Assembly (NCBI GenBank): GCA_035936835.1
Contig: DASYVT010000015.1
Span: 1 to 55,576 of the forward strand
Source: Candidatus Methylomirabilota bacterium
GTDB lineage: Bacteria > Methylomirabilota > Methylomirabilia > Rokubacteriales > CSP1-6
Length of the DNA stretch: 55,576 nt
Direction: 5' to 3'
Under the pieces are notes generated by a model, which was not told the DNA's origin, made no database searches, and saw only the letters and a program-made list of their open reading frames with translations. The translations under genes were made by a program, and so were the position numbers. Positions 1-11,840 of the stretch are shown piece by piece (within the stretch, counting starts at the first letter, position 1; every line of letters starts with the position of its first letter).

Positions 1-457
1 AGAACCCTCCCCTGTCACCGGCGCAGAGCACCGTCAGGTCTCTCCCCGTCGAGACCGCCCAGCGCACAGCCGCCCCGACATTGGTCAGCGCGGCGACAGC
101 CGCCGCGGCGGCCTGGGAGGCCTTCAGCATGGCGGCCGTGCCGTTGGTCGTGGTCAATAGGATATTGCGCCCGCCGACGGTCTCGGGAGTACAGTCGAGC
201 GGAGAGTTGCCGAGGTCGAAGCCTTCGATCCGGTCTCCCCCACGCTCGCCGGCCAGCAGGACGGGCTCGGGACGGAGCGCCCGGGACCGCTCGCGCGCCT
301 CGGCGGCGCCCGCCACGGGGATGACGCACGCGCAGCCCGCGTCGAAGGCCGCGACGACCATGCTCGTGGCGCGGAGCACGTCTACGACGAGGGCCGCTCG
401 GCCGCCGAGCGCGAGATCGGGGAACTCCCCCGGTGTCAGCGCCACGTGGACGCGCAT
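1..457 (-). CDS. comB: 2-phosphosulfolactate phosphatase, ComB family (3' end cut by window edge)
   Basis: Starts at ATG 455-457 and reads left off the edge, so only the first 152 codons are present. The visible protein shows the ComB signature in order: VDVLRATS near residue 30, a V-I-P-V strand, LLAGERGG near residue 77, GFDLGNSP near residue 87 and LLTTTNGT near residue 108. ComB enzymes hydrolyse 2-phosphosulfolactate to sulfolactate, known from coenzyme M synthesis in methanogens, but homologues are widespread in bacteria where the product's fate is often unknown. The start lies 12 bp after the argG stop, so it is probably the last visible gene of the arginine operon. Family assignment is strong; the physiological role here is inference. 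Confidence 0.85.
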   Translation of the reverse strand, partial: MRVHVALTPGEFPDLALGGRAALVVDVLRATSMVVAAFDAGCACVIPVAGAAEARERSRALRPEPVLLAGERGGDRIEGFDLGNSPLDCTPETVGGRNILLTTTNGTAAMLKASQAAAAAVAALTNVGAAVRWAVSTGRDLTVLCAGDRGGF

Positions 458-469
458 GGCCCGCGCGGC

Positions 470-1674
<1,205 letters not shown>

Positions 1675-1678
<4 letters not shown>

Positions 1679-2586
1679 GCGGCCCCCGACAGGTGCATCA
1701 CGATGCCCTTCTGGACGTGCAGGCGATTCTCGGCCTGGTCGAGGACGATGCTGCGCGGCCCGTCCAGGACCGCGTCGGTGACTTCCTCCCCGCGGTGCGC
1801 CGGCAAGCAGTGCATGACGAGCGCCTTCGGTGAGGCGAATCCCAGGAGCGTCTCGTTGACCTGGTATCGCTGGAAGGCCTCGAGCCGCTTCTCGCGCTCG
1901 GCCTCCTGTCCCATGCTGATCCAGACGTCGGTGTAGAGCACGTCGGCGCCCTCCGCCGCTTCGCGGGCGTCCGTGGTCACCCGCACGAGGCCGCCCAGGG
2001 CGCGGCAGGCGTCGAGCACGGCGGGCGCGGGCTCGTAGCCGGGCGGGCAGGCGGCCCGCACCCTGACGCCCGTCAGGGCCGAGAGGAGCAGCACCGAGTT
2101 GAAGACATTGTTTCCGTCCCCGACCCAGGCCAGCTCGAGCCCCTTGAGCTCGATCCCACGCTCCCAGAGCGTGTAGAGGTCCGCCATGGCCTGGCACGGG
2201 TGCTCGAGGTCCGAGAGCGCGTTGATGACCGGCACGGAGGCCCAGCGCGCCAGCTCCTCGAGCGTCTTGTGCTCGAAAACCCTTGCAACGATACCGTCCA
2301 CCCACCGCGAGAGGTTGCGCGCGATGTCGGGCACGGACTCGCGCTTGCCCGGGCCGATGTCCTGGGCCGAGAGGTACACGGCTGCCCCGCCGAGCTGGAC
2401 CATGGCGACCTCGAAGGTGACGCGCGTCCGCAGCGACGGCTTCTCGAAGATGAGCGCCAGCGTGCGGCCGGCGAGCGGGGTGACCCGCTGGCCCGCCTTG
2501 AGCTTGGCCTTGAGCTCGGCCGTCAGCTTGAAGATGTCGAGCACGTGCTTCCGGTCGAGATCACGGATGGACAGCAGGTGGTTCAC
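1675..2586 (-). CDS. argF: Ornithine carbamoyltransferase
   Basis: Transfers the carbamoyl group from carbamoyl phosphate to ornithine, giving citrulline. At 303 aa it is typical of anabolic OTCs. The carbamoyl-phosphate loop SLRTR lies near residue 50, the HPCQAM-type segment near residue 130, and the [11 protein letters not shown] motif near residue 265. The start is GTG 2584-2586, overlapping the argD stop by GTGA; the protein then begins [11 protein letters not shown], as expected for the family. Upstream in-frame codons lie within argD and are rejected. It sits in the argB-argD-argF-argG order, so it is translationally coupled on both sides. Confidence 0.96.
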
Positions 2587-3782
2587 GGGGCGACGGCCTT
2601 GAGAGCGGTGTCGATGATGGCGCAGGCCTCCGCGACCTCCTTCTCGGCGACGATGAGGGCGGGCGCGAGGCGCAGGGTGTTGTCCCCGGCCGTGAGCACG
2701 AGCAACCCCCGCTCGCGGCAAGCGGCCACCACGTCGCCCACCGGCGGCACCAGGTCCAGGCCGACGAGGAGGCCGCGGCCGCGGACCTCCTTCACCGCCT
2801 TCGGATGCTTGGCCCGGACCGCCTCGAGCCCCTGCAGAAGCAGCTTGCCCACGCGCCCGGCGCGCTCGGCGAGCTTGTCTTCGATGAGCGTGCTGAAGAC
2901 GGTGACGCCGACAGCCGTGGCGAGCGGGTTTCCGCCAAAGGTAGACCCATGCGTGCCGGGCGTGAAAACCCGTGCCACGTCCTCAGTGGCGAGCGTCGCG
3001 CCTATCGGCACGCCATTGGCCAGCGCCTTGGCCACGGTCATGATATCGGGCGCCACCCCCGAGTGCTCGTAAGCCCAGAGCTTGCCGGTGCGACCCATGC
3101 CGGTCTGGATCTCGTCGAGGATGAGCAGGATGCCTGCCTCGTCGCAGAGCTTGCGCAACCCGGGCAGGTAGCCCTCGTCGGGCACGATGACCCCGCCCTC
3201 GCCCTGGATCGGCTCGACCAGCACGGCCGCGGTCCGGCTGTCGATCGCACGCTCGAGGGCCATGAGATCGTTGAACGCGACGTACTTGAAGCCCCCCGGC
3301 AGGGGCTCGAAGCCGTGGTGATACTTCTCCTGCGCCGTGGCCGTGACGGTCGCCAGCGTCCTGCCGTGGAAGCCGCCCCGCATGCTGATGATGTCGCCGC
3401 GGTCGCTCGACCCGTGCTCCTTGGCCCATTTCCGGGCGAGCTTGATGGCCGTCTCGTTGGCCTCGGCGCCCGAGTTCGAGAAGAAGACGCGATCGGCGAA
3501 GGAGTGCTCGCAAAGGAGCTGCGCCAGCTGCGCCTGCTGGGGGATGTAGAAGTAGTTGGACACGTGGACGAGGGTCGCCGCCTGCTCGCGCAGCGTCCCC
3601 ACGACCTTCGGGTGGCAGTGGCCGAGCGCCGTCACCGCGATGCCGCCGGTGAAGTCCAGGTATTCCTTGCCGTTCGAGTCCCAGACTCGCGACCCCTCGC
3701 CTCGCACCAGGGCTACCGGGTACCGCTTGGTGAAGGTCATGAGGTGCTTGTCGGACAGCTCGAACATCCGCTTCGTGTCCAC
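2583..3782 (-). CDS. argD: Acetylornithine aminotransferase
   Basis: PLP-dependent class III aminotransferase that converts N-acetylglutamate semialdehyde to N-acetylornithine; many ArgD enzymes also serve lysine synthesis as succinyl-DAP aminotransferases. The protein is 399 aa. It shows [15 protein letters not shown] near residue 105, the [14 protein letters not shown] segment that binds the PLP ring, and the Schiff-base lysine in TVAKALANG. The start is GTG 3780-3782 with a purine-rich GAGGAGA stretch about 7 nt upstream. A 63-bp gap separates it from argB. The operon position supports ArgD over other class III aminotransferases such as GabT. Confidence 0.94.
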   Translation of the reverse strand: MDTKRMFELSDKHLMTFTKRYPVALVRGEGSRVWDSNGKEYLDFTGGIAVTALGHCHPKVVGTLREQAATLVHVSNYFYIPQQAQLAQLLCEHSFADRVFFSNSGAEANETAIKLARKWAKEHGSSDRGDIISMRGGFHGRTLATVTATAQEKYHHGFEPLPGGFKYVAFNDLMALERAIDSRTAAVLVEPIQGEGGVIVPDEGYLPGLRKLCDEAGILLILDEIQTGMGRTGKLWAYEHSGVAPDIMTVAKALANGVPIGATLATEDVARVFTPGTHGSTFGGNPLATAVGVTVFSTLIEDKLAERAGRVGKLLLQGLEAVRAKHPKAVKEVRGRGLLVGLDLVPPVGDVVAACRERGLLVLTAGDNTLRLAPALIVAEKEVAEACAIIDTALKAVAP

Positions 3783-3845
3783 CTTGTCTCTCCTCGTGCG
3801 TTGAAACGGTTTTAGGTAGTGCTAAGGGATGCCGTCGTAGCTGTT

Positions 3846-4724
3846 TTAGAGGACGATCTCGGTCCCGATGCCTTCCTTCGTGAGCACCTCGAGCAGGATG
3901 GCGTGGGGCACGCGCCCGTCGATGATGTGCGCCTTCTGCGCCCCGCCCGCCAGCGCCCGCAGCGCCGACTCGACCTTCGGCAGCATCCCGCCGTCGATCA
4001 CGTTGCCCTTGATCAGGCGCTCCGCCTCCCGCTTGGTCAATGTCGAGATGTGCTTGCCGTCGCCGCTCTTGATGCCCTGCACGTCCGTGAGGTGAATCAG
4101 CTTCTCGGCGAAGAGCGCCGCCGCCACGTCCCCCGCCACGAGGTCGGCGTTGATGTTGTACGTCTCGCCCGTCGCGCCAACACCCACGGGAGCGATCACG
4201 GGGATGAAGCCGCCGTCCTCGAGCACCCGGATGGGCTCGGGGTTGACCGTCTCCACTTCGCCGACGAGCCCGATGTCGGCCATGCTCCCGTCGGCCTGCC
4301 GGTGCAGCCGCTTGCGCGCCCGGATCAGCGAGCCGTCCTTGCCGGACAGCCCCACGGCCCGGCCGCCGTGGAGGTTGATCAGGCCGACGATCTCCTTGTT
4401 GATCTTGCCGACCAGCACCATCTCCACGATCTCCATGGTCTCGGCGTCCGTCACCCGCATCCCGCCCACGAAGTGCGGCTCCTTGCCGAGCCGCTTCATG
4501 AGAGCGCCGATCTGGGGGCCGCCGCCATGGACGATGACGGGGCGCATGCCGACCAGCTTCAACAGGAGCACGTCCTTGGCGAACTGCTCCTTGAGGTCCG
4601 CCTGCTCCATGGCCGCCCCGCCGTACTTGATGACGAGGGTCTTGCCCTGGAAGGCGCGGATGTACGGCAGCGCCTCGAGCAGCACTTCCGCCCGCTGGAC
4701 CATCGCCTGCGTGTCCGTGTCCAC
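3846..4724 (-). CDS. argB: Acetylglutamate kinase
   Basis: Phosphorylates N-acetylglutamate, the second step of arginine synthesis. The protein is 292 aa from GTG 4722-4724, which has GGAG 7 nt upstream; an ATG 21 nt further in (4701-4703) is the alternative start. Motifs: VIKYGGAAM near residue 34, [10 protein letters not shown] near residue 67, and an ATP-site segment DGGMLPKVE near residue 226. An N-terminal helix ([15 protein letters not shown]) precedes the first strand; in characterised families this extension goes with hexameric, arginine-inhibited enzymes, so end-product feedback is likely. It begins 22 bp after hslU, making arginine synthesis the tail of the dprA-hslU operon. Confidence 0.95.
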   Translation of the reverse strand: MDTDTQAMVQRAEVLLEALPYIRAFQGKTLVIKYGGAAMEQADLKEQFAKDVLLLKLVGMRPVIVHGGGPQIGALMKRLGKEPHFVGGMRVTDAETMEIVEMVLVGKINKEIVGLINLHGGRAVGLSGKDGSLIRARKRLHRQADGSMADIGLVGEVETVNPEPIRVLEDGGFIPVIAPVGVGATGETYNINADLVAGDVAAALFAEKLIHLTDVQGIKSGDGKHISTLTKREAERLIKGNVIDGGMLPKVESALRALAGGAQKAHIIDGRVPHAILLEVLTKEGIGTEIVL

Positions 4725-4746
4725 CCTGTCGCTCCGGCCTGCCTTG

Positions 4747-6104
<1,358 letters not shown>

Positions 6105-6108
<4 letters not shown>

Positions 6109-6650
6109 GGGTCCAATGTCTCGACGGTGATGTGGTCGTTGGTATAGACGCAGATGCCCGCGGCGATCCGGAGCGCCTGCTCGGCGATCTGCTCGGCCGG
6201 GAGGCTGGAGTGGGCGCACAGCGCCCGCGCCGCCGCCAGCGCGTACGGCCCGCCCGAGCCGATGCCGATCAGCCCGTCGTCGGGCTCGATCACGTCGCCC
6301 GTGCCGGACACGATGAAGGAGACCTCCGCGTCCGCCACCGCCAGGAGCGCCTCAAGGCGGCGCAGCACGCGGTCCATCCGCCAGTCCTTCGCCAGCTCGA
6401 CGGCAGCGCGGGACAGGTTGCCGCGGTGCTCTTCGAGCTTCGCCTCGAACTTGGCAAAGAGCGTGAAGGCGTCGGCCGCCGCGCCCGCGAAGCCGGCCAG
6501 GACGCGCCCGTGGTAGACCTTGCGCACCTTGCGCGCTCCTGCCTTGACGATCGTCTGGCCGATCGAAACCTGCCCGTCGCCGGCCAGCGCCACGCGCCCC
6601 TTGTGGCGGACACAGGCGACAGTCGTTGAATGAAAGGAATCGCTGACCAT
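6105..6650 (-). CDS. hslV: ATP-dependent protease peptidase subunit HslV (ClpQ)
   Basis: Threonine peptidase of the HslUV complex. From ATG 6648-6650 the protein is 181 aa. A short N-terminal stretch, MVSDSFHS, precedes [10 protein letters not shown], so the catalytic threonine (Thr9 by this start) must be exposed by removal of a propeptide rather than of Met alone; many non-enteric HslVs are arranged this way. [10 protein letters not shown] and [14 protein letters not shown] are family hallmarks. A GTG two codons upstream (6654-6656) is an alternative start. It begins 10 bp after the xerC stop and overlaps hslU by 4 bp. Confidence 0.95.
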
Positions 6651-6660
6651 CGTCACGGCA

Positions 6661-7530
6661 TCACGCGCGCGGGTGGGCGGAGTCGTACACCTTCATGAGA
6701 TGCTCGAGGCTCACGTGGGTGTAGCGCTGCGTGGTGGTGAGGCGGCTGTGGCCGAGGAGCTCCTGGATGAGGCGCAGGTCGGCGCCCTCGCCGAGCATGT
6801 GCGTGGCGAAGGTGTGGCGCAGCGTATGAGGTGTCACGCGCCTGTCGATGCCCGCGGCCCGCGCCCGCCGCTTGACGATCCGGTGCACGCTCCGCGTCCC
6901 GAGCCGCCCGCCGCGCGAATTGGTGAAGAGCGCGCCCGTCTCCTCGCCGCGCACCGAGAGCCATGCGTCGAGCGCCTCGAGCGCCGCGTCCCCGGCGGGC
7001 ACCACGCGCTCCTTGCCGCCCTTGCCCATGACCCGCACCGCGCCACGGCGCCGGTCGACGTCGTCGAGGTCGAGGCCGCAGCATTCGGCGACGCGGACCC
7101 CCGTGGCGTAAAGGAGCTCGAGCAGCGCGTGGTCCCGCAGCCCCGCCTCCGACCGCTCCGTCTCGGCGTCCAGGAGCCCCTTCGACTCGTCCTTGGGCAG
7201 GAAGGAGGGCAGCCGCTTGGGCAGCCTGGGGCTCCTGACCTGGCGGGCGGGGTTGAATTCGACCACGCCGAGCCGGGCAAGGTACCTGAAGCAGCTCCTC
7301 ATCGTGGCGAGCTTGCGCGCGATGGAGCTCTTGGCGAGCTTCCTGTCGTGCAGCCACGCGAGCCACGCCCGGATGGCCCTCGCATCCGCGTTCGCGAGGT
7401 CGCCGAGTCCCTCGCGGGAGAGAAAGGCGCGGAACTCGGCTAGATCAGTCGCGTAGCCCCTGAGCGTGTGCCTGGAGGCGCCGCGCTGGAGATCAAGGTA
7501 GCGGAGAAACTCGGCCGCCGAATCCTTCAT
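6661..7530 (-). CDS. xerC: Tyrosine recombinase XerC
   Basis: Site-specific recombinase expected to act with XerD at the chromosomal dif site to resolve dimers. The protein is 289 aa with an N-terminal SAM-like DNA-binding domain (1-90) and a C-terminal catalytic domain. The catalytic set is complete with spacing matching XerD: Arg146 (TGVR), Lys170 (GKGGKER), His235 and Arg238 (HTLRH), His261 (LGHS) and Tyr270 (QRYTH). Start ATG 7528-7530 lies 10 bp after topA. The order topA-xerC-hslV-hslU is a classic housekeeping arrangement, which favours XerC over an integrase. No sister xerD is in the window. Confidence 0.94.
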   Translation of the reverse strand: MKDSAAEFLRYLDLQRGASRHTLRGYATDLAEFRAFLSREGLGDLANADARAIRAWLAWLHDRKLAKSSIARKLATMRSCFRYLARLGVVEFNPARQVRSPRLPKRLPSFLPKDESKGLLDAETERSEAGLRDHALLELLYATGVRVAECCGLDLDDVDRRRGAVRVMGKGGKERVVPAGDAALEALDAWLSVRGEETGALFTNSRGGRLGTRSVHRIVKRRARAAGIDRRVTPHTLRHTFATHMLGEGADLRLIQELLGHSRLTTTQRYTHVSLEHLMKVYDSAHPRA

Positions 7531-7540
7531 GGCCGCAGGC

Positions 7541-9895
7541 TCACGCCACCGAAGGGGCGACCTCTTCCTTGTAGCCGCACTCGCCGCGGATACAGGCGCG
7601 GGTTCGCTTGCCGCCCTTGGCGATCCGCTCTGTCAGGAAAGCCGCGCCGCACCTCGGGCACGGCTCCGCGATGGGGCGCGCCCAGGCGACGAACTTGCAG
7701 TCGGGGTACTTGCTGCAGGCGTAGAAGGTCTTGCCCCGCTTGCTCCGGCGCTCGACGAGCTGGCCGCCGCAGCCGGCCTCGGAGCACGCGATCCCGAGGG
7801 TCACGGGCTTGGTCGTCTTGCAGTCGGGGTAGCCCGAGCAGGCGATGAACTTCCCGAAGCGGCCGTGCTTGATGACCATGGGCTTGCCGCACGTCGGGCA
7901 GGCCTCGTCGGTCATCTCGTCGGCGGGCTTCTCGCGGCCGCTGAGGTCCTTGGTGTACTTGCAGTCCGGGTAGCCGGAGCAGGCCAGGAACTTGCCGAAC
8001 CGTCCCCACTTCTCGAGGACGGGCTTGCCGCAGTCGGGGCACTTCTCTCCCGTGTCCTCCCCGACCTTGTTGTCCGGCATGCCCGACTTCGCCTTGCGGA
8101 TGTCCTTGTCGAACTGCTTGTTGAACTTCCCGACCAGCTCCACCCAGTCGGCGTCGCCCTCCTCGACCTTGTCGAGCGACTCCTCGAGCTGGGCGGTGAA
8201 GTCGATGTCCATGATCTCTGGGAAGAACGGCACCAGCCGATCCGTCACGAGCATCCCCAGCTCGGTCGGGAACAGCGTGCCCTTCTCCCGCCGCACGTAT
8301 TCGCGGTCCTGGATGGTCGAGAGGATCTGGGCGTACGTGGACGGCCGACCGATCCCCCGCTCCTCGAGCGTCTTGACCAGCGAGGCTTCGGTGTAGCGCG
8401 GCAGCGGCTGGGTAAAGTGCTGCTTGGGGTCGAGCGCCAGGAGCTTGAGGATCTCGCCCTGGGTGAGCGGCGGTACCACGGCCTCCTGCTCTTCCTCGGG
8501 CACCGCCTCCGACTCTTCGCGTGATTCGACGTAGACCGCCATGAAGCCCGCGAACCTGAGCGTCGAGCCCTGGGCCCGGAAGAGGCACGTGCCGGCCTCG
8601 ATGTCCGCCGCCACGGTGTCGTAGACGGCCGGTAGCATCTGGCTCGCCAGGAAGCGCTCCCAGATCAGGCGATAGAGTGCCAGCTGGTCCTTGGAGAGAA
8701 AGCGCGCTACCGCCTTGGGCTCCCGCGCGACCGAGCTCGGCCGCACGGCCTCGTGGGCGTCCTGGGCGCTCTTCTTGGCCTTGTAGAACGGCGGGACATC
8801 GGGGAGATACTCCCGGCCGAGCCGTCCCGTGATCCAGCTCCGCGCCTCGTCCTGGGCCTCGCCCGCGACCCGCACGGCGTCGGTACGCATGTAGCTGATG
8901 AGGCCGAGCGCGCCCTCGCTGCCCAGCTCGATGCCCTCGTAGAGCTGCTGCGCCAGCATCATGGTCTTCTTGGCCGTGAAGTGGAGCTTGCGGCTCGCCT
9001 CCTGCTGGAGCGTGGAGGTGATGAAAGGCGCAGAGGGATTGCGCCGGCGCTCGCCGCGCGTGACGCTCTTGACCTGCCAGGACGCGCCATGCAGCGACGT
9101 CATCACCGCCATGGTGGCGGCCTCGGTCGCCAGCACGGCCTTCTCGCCCTTGACCTCGCGCAGAGTGGCGATGAACTCCGGCGGGTTCTTGCCCTTGAGC
9201 CGCGCGTGCAGCGACCAGTACTCGGTCGGGACGAAGGCCAGGACCTCGCGCTCGCGCTCGGTGATGAGCCGCACCGCGACGGACTGGACGCGCCCGGCCG
9301 AGAGTCCCCGTCGGATCTTCTGCCAGAGCAGTGGGGACAGCTTGTAGCCCACCAGCCGGTCGAGGATGCGCCGGGCCTGCTGCGCGTCCACCTTGTTCGT
9401 GTCGATCTTGCCGGGGTGCTGGAAGGCCGCCTTGACCGCCCGCTCCGTGATCTCGTTGAACATGATCCGGTACGTCTTGGCCTTGGGCACGCCCAGCTCC
9501 TGGGCAAGGTGCCAGCCGATCGCCTCGCCCTCGCGGTCCGGGTCCGTCGCGATATAGAGAGCGCCGACCTTCTCGGCCGCCTTCTTGAGCTCGTCGAGCA
9601 CCTTCTTCTTCGCCGGCAGCACGCGGTAGTCCGGCTTGAAGCCCTTCTTCTCGTCCACCCCAAGCTTGCTCTTGGGCAGGTCGCGGACGTGCCCCATCGA
9701 GGCCCTGACGATGAAGCTCGAATCCAGGTACTTCTGGATCGTCTTGACCTTGGTGGGCGATTCCACCACCACCAGCGACTTTACCGATCCGGGCGGCTTT
9801 GCCGACCCGGGCGATTTTGCCGACGCGGGCGGCTTCGTCGGCGCCGGCGACTTCGCCTCCGTCGGAGACTTCTTCTGGGCGGCCTTGGCCTTCAT
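7541..9895 (-). CDS. topA: DNA topoisomerase I
   Basis: Type IA topoisomerase that relaxes negative supercoils. The protein is 784 aa. A low-complexity Lys/Pro/Ala/Ser leader (residues 1-39) precedes the Toprim domain, whose acidic motif DPDREGE is at 118-124. The active-site tyrosine is Tyr335 in SYMRTD, and the LSAGRVQSVAVRLI segment is near 198. Four C-terminal zinc ribbons follow (from about residue 620), the first three ending in a YPDC-type motif and the fourth a CPRC/CIRGEC ribbon. The start ATG 9893-9895 lies 7 bp after the dprA stop. The basic leader could be a flexible DNA-binding tail, or the true start could lie inside it. Confidence 0.96.
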   Translation of the reverse strand: MKAKAAQKKSPTEAKSPAPTKPPASAKSPGSAKPPGSVKSLVVVESPTKVKTIQKYLDSSFIVRASMGHVRDLPKSKLGVDEKKGFKPDYRVLPAKKKVLDELKKAAEKVGALYIATDPDREGEAIGWHLAQELGVPKAKTYRIMFNEITERAVKAAFQHPGKIDTNKVDAQQARRILDRLVGYKLSPLLWQKIRRGLSAGRVQSVAVRLITEREREVLAFVPTEYWSLHARLKGKNPPEFIATLREVKGEKAVLATEAATMAVMTSLHGASWQVKSVTRGERRRNPSAPFITSTLQQEASRKLHFTAKKTMMLAQQLYEGIELGSEGALGLISYMRTDAVRVAGEAQDEARSWITGRLGREYLPDVPPFYKAKKSAQDAHEAVRPSSVAREPKAVARFLSKDQLALYRLIWERFLASQMLPAVYDTVAADIEAGTCLFRAQGSTLRFAGFMAVYVESREESEAVPEEEQEAVVPPLTQGEILKLLALDPKQHFTQPLPRYTEASLVKTLEERGIGRPSTYAQILSTIQDREYVRREKGTLFPTELGMLVTDRLVPFFPEIMDIDFTAQLEESLDKVEEGDADWVELVGKFNKQFDKDIRKAKSGMPDNKVGEDTGEKCPDCGKPVLEKWGRFGKFLACSGYPDCKYTKDLSGREKPADEMTDEACPTCGKPMVIKHGRFGKFIACSGYPDCKTTKPVTLGIACSEAGCGGQLVERRSKRGKTFYACSKYPDCKFVAWARPIAEPCPRCGAAFLTERIAKGGKRTRACIRGECGYKEEVAPSVA

Positions 9896-9902
9896 TCGAA
9901 TC

Positions 9903-10838
9903 TCACCTGGCGAGCCTCACCTGTACGAAGCGCTTGCCGTCGAGCTGCCGGATGCGCCCTTCGACCTCGAGCGTGACGAGCAGGGCCGAAGCCCGGCCCA
10001 CCGCCATACCGCTGCTCTCGATGATGCTGTCGATCCCCACCGGCTCTTCGCCGATGATCCGGAGGAGAAGACCCGCTTCCGTGTTGTCCTCGGGTAGAGA
10101 CTCCCCGCGCGCCTCGCGGCTTAGCGGTAGCGCGCGGACCCGATCGCGCCACCGCAGGGGCAGCTGGCCTACGACGTCCTCCCAGCCCTGGATCAGCGCG
10201 GCACCGTCCTGGATCAGCCGGTGCGCGCCCACGCTCTGCGGGCTCGTGAGCGGCCCGGGCACGGCCATAACCTCGCGGCCAAGCTCGCCCGCCAGCCCCG
10301 CCGTGATCAACGAGCCGCTCCTCGAAGCGGCCTCGACGACCACCACGCCCAGCGACAGGCCCGCGATCACACGGTTGCGTGCCGGGAAATATCCCGCCAG
10401 GGGCCGCGTCCCGGGCTCGAACTGCGACACGAGCGCGCCAGACGCCTCGATCTCTCCCGCGAGCGGGCGATTCTCGGGCGGGTAGATCACGTCCACTCCC
10501 GAGCCCAGCACCGCGATCGTCCGGCCACCGGCCCGGAGTGCCCCGCGGTGGGCCGCGCTGTCAATGCCGCGAGCGAGTCCGCTCACCACGGTGACGCCGC
10601 GGGCTGCGAGATCGGCCCCGAGCCGTTCCGCCACGGCCAAGCCGTAGGGCGTCGCCGCGCGCGCGCCGACGATGGCGATCGCGAGGGCGTCGTCCTCCGC
10701 GAGCGCGCCGCGCACGTACAGCCGCTCGGGCGGCGCCTGGATCTCGCGGAGGTTGGCAGGGTACGCCGTGTCGCCGAGCGCGATCTGCCTCGGCGCGCGG
10801 CCTGTCTCCGTCCGGATACGTTCGCGCGTGGTGTTCAT
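9903..10838 (-). CDS. dprA: DNA-processing protein DprA (Smf)
   Basis: DprA protects incoming single-stranded DNA and loads RecA during natural transformation. From ATG 10836-10838 the protein is 311 aa. It carries the DprA Rossmann fold: GARAATPYG, VSGLARGID, GSGVDVIYPPEN, FPARNRVIAGLS and AASRSGSLITA. A C-terminal winged-helix segment of about 60 residues follows. The N-terminal SAM/helix-hairpin region of longer DprAs is absent, as in many lineages. An upstream in-frame ATG (10887-10889) exists but would precede the likely -10 box at 10872-10877, so it is not used. First gene of the dprA-topA-xerC-hslVU-arg operon. Presence does not prove competence; the gene is near universal. Confidence 0.93.
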   Translation of the reverse strand: MNTTRERIRTETGRAPRQIALGDTAYPANLREIQAPPERLYVRGALAEDDALAIAIVGARAATPYGLAVAERLGADLAARGVTVVSGLARGIDSAAHRGALRAGGRTIAVLGSGVDVIYPPENRPLAGEIEASGALVSQFEPGTRPLAGYFPARNRVIAGLSLGVVVVEAASRSGSLITAGLAGELGREVMAVPGPLTSPQSVGAHRLIQDGAALIQGWEDVVGQLPLRWRDRVRALPLSREARGESLPEDNTEAGLLLRIIGEEPVGIDSIIESSGMAVGRASALLVTLEVEGRIRQLDGKRFVQVRLAR

Positions 10839-10871
10839 GGCTTCGTCCGTCGGCTCGACGGAATGAAAATC

Positions 10872-10880
10872 AGTATAGCA
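10872..10880 (-). promoter_or_regulatory. Extended -10 promoter for the dprA operon
   Basis: TGCTATACT on the minus strand matches the extended -10 consensus TGnTATAAT except for one base. No good -35 lies at 16-18 bp, which extended -10 promoters tolerate. The predicted transcription start near 10865 gives a leader of about 27 nt before the dprA ATG. It is the only convincing promoter I see upstream of the ten-gene block ending at comB. Confidence 0.6.
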
Positions 10881-10908
10881 GACCGCCATGCCCGCCCCCG
10901 CAAACCCC

Positions 10909-11742
10909 CTACCGCCCGCCGGCGGCCCGCGAAGCCAGGAGCGTGCGGGCCTGCCGGGCCGCGTCACTCTTCGGAAACTGCTTGATCACCTGCTCCCAGG
11001 AGGCCTTCGCGCGCGCGGCGTCCCCAAGCGCGCGCTGGCAGAGGCCGATCTTCAACAGGGCCTCGGAAACCTGGGCGGCCTGCGTATAGCCGTCCACCGT
11101 CTTCTGGAACTCCGCCATCGCCTGCCGGTAGTCGCGCTGGCGGTAGTACGCCTCGCCGATGTGGTTCTGCGCCGCCGCCGCCTGCGGGTGCGCTGGGTAC
11201 TGGACCACGAACTCAGTGAACTCGAGCGCCGCCTGCCCGTCGTCTCCGGCGTGGAGCTTGGCGAGCGCGGCGGCGAAATTCCTGTCCGCCTCCGCATTGC
11301 GCGAGGGAGGCGCGGCCAGCGCGGTTGCCGCCGGCGCGGCGGGCCTCGGCGCCGGAGCGGGAATCGGGACGGGCGTCACGGACGGTGCCGGCGGCGGCAC
11401 GACAGCGGGGGCTGGGCGCGACTCCGGCGGCACGGGCGTCGCGCGCAGAGAGCGCATCGCGCCCTCGGCTTCGCTCAGCGACGCTTGGAGCTTTGCGAGC
11501 TGGTCGTTGAGATTCTTGATCTCGGCCACGAGGAATGCCTGCTGCGCGTCCATTGCCTTGACGTCGCCCGCGAGGCGCGCGATCTCCTGCGCCTGCGCGT
11601 CCTGCGCGTTCTTCATGTCGGCCAGCGTGACCCTGGCCGGCGGCGCGTCCTGGGGTGTTTGAGCGCCGCGACCAGTCGTGCAGCCGGCAAGTGCGGCCGC
11701 GGCCACGCCGCAGAGCAGCGCGCGGACGGAGAGTGAGAGCAT
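10909..11742 (-). CDS. cpoB: CpoB/YbgF-like lipoprotein with TPR domain
   Basis: Envelope protein of the Tol-Pal/cell-division coordination type. The 277-aa protein begins MLSLSVRALLCG with a lipoprotein signal ending in the lipobox LAGC (Cys near residue 19). A coiled-coil stretch rich in Ala/Gln/Leu (about 45-95) is followed by a long Pro/Ala linker and C-terminal tetratricopeptide repeats that include FVVQYPAHPQAAAAQNHIGEAYY and IKQFPKSDAARQA, the YbgF signature. No tol or pal genes are nearby, so the Tol-Pal link is from the family only. The start at ATG 11740-11742 agrees with a promoter that would give an almost leaderless mRNA. Confidence 0.82.
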   Translation of the reverse strand: MLSLSVRALLCGVAAAALAGCTTGRGAQTPQDAPPARVTLADMKNAQDAQAQEIARLAGDVKAMDAQQAFLVAEIKNLNDQLAKLQASLSEAEGAMRSLRATPVPPESRPAPAVVPPPAPSVTPVPIPAPAPRPAAPAATALAAPPSRNAEADRNFAAALAKLHAGDDGQAALEFTEFVVQYPAHPQAAAAQNHIGEAYYRQRDYRQAMAEFQKTVDGYTQAAQVSEALLKIGLCQRALGDAARAKASWEQVIKQFPKSDAARQARTLLASRAAGGR

Positions 11743-11749
11743 CACGGGC

Positions 11750-11779
11750 ACCGTAGCACCCGCCTCCACGCCAAGTCAA
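11750..11779 (-). promoter_or_regulatory. Sigma70-type promoter of cpoB
   Basis: The -35 is TTGACT (11774-11779), the spacer 18 bp, and the -10 TACGGT (11750-11755). The predicted +1 falls at 11743, one base before the chosen ATG, implying a leaderless or nearly leaderless message. The -10 is weak (3 of 6 consensus bases), so confidence is moderate. Confidence 0.45.
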
Positions 11780-11805
11780 TGTCGCGGCGCGCGCGCCCGG
11801 CAACT

Positions 11806-11834
11806 TTGACTCGGCGGGGCCTTTTCGCTAGCAT
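11806..11834 (+). promoter_or_regulatory. Sigma70-type promoter of the yeeE-like gene, leaderless
   Basis: TTGACT (11806-11811), 17-bp spacer, TAGCAT (11829-11834). Counting six bases past the -10 puts +1 at 11841, exactly the A of the ATG. There is no Shine-Dalgarno before the ATG, which supports a leaderless transcript. It lies back to back with the cpoB promoter in a 98-bp divergent spacer. Confidence 0.65.
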
Positions 11835-11840
11835 GCGCAC

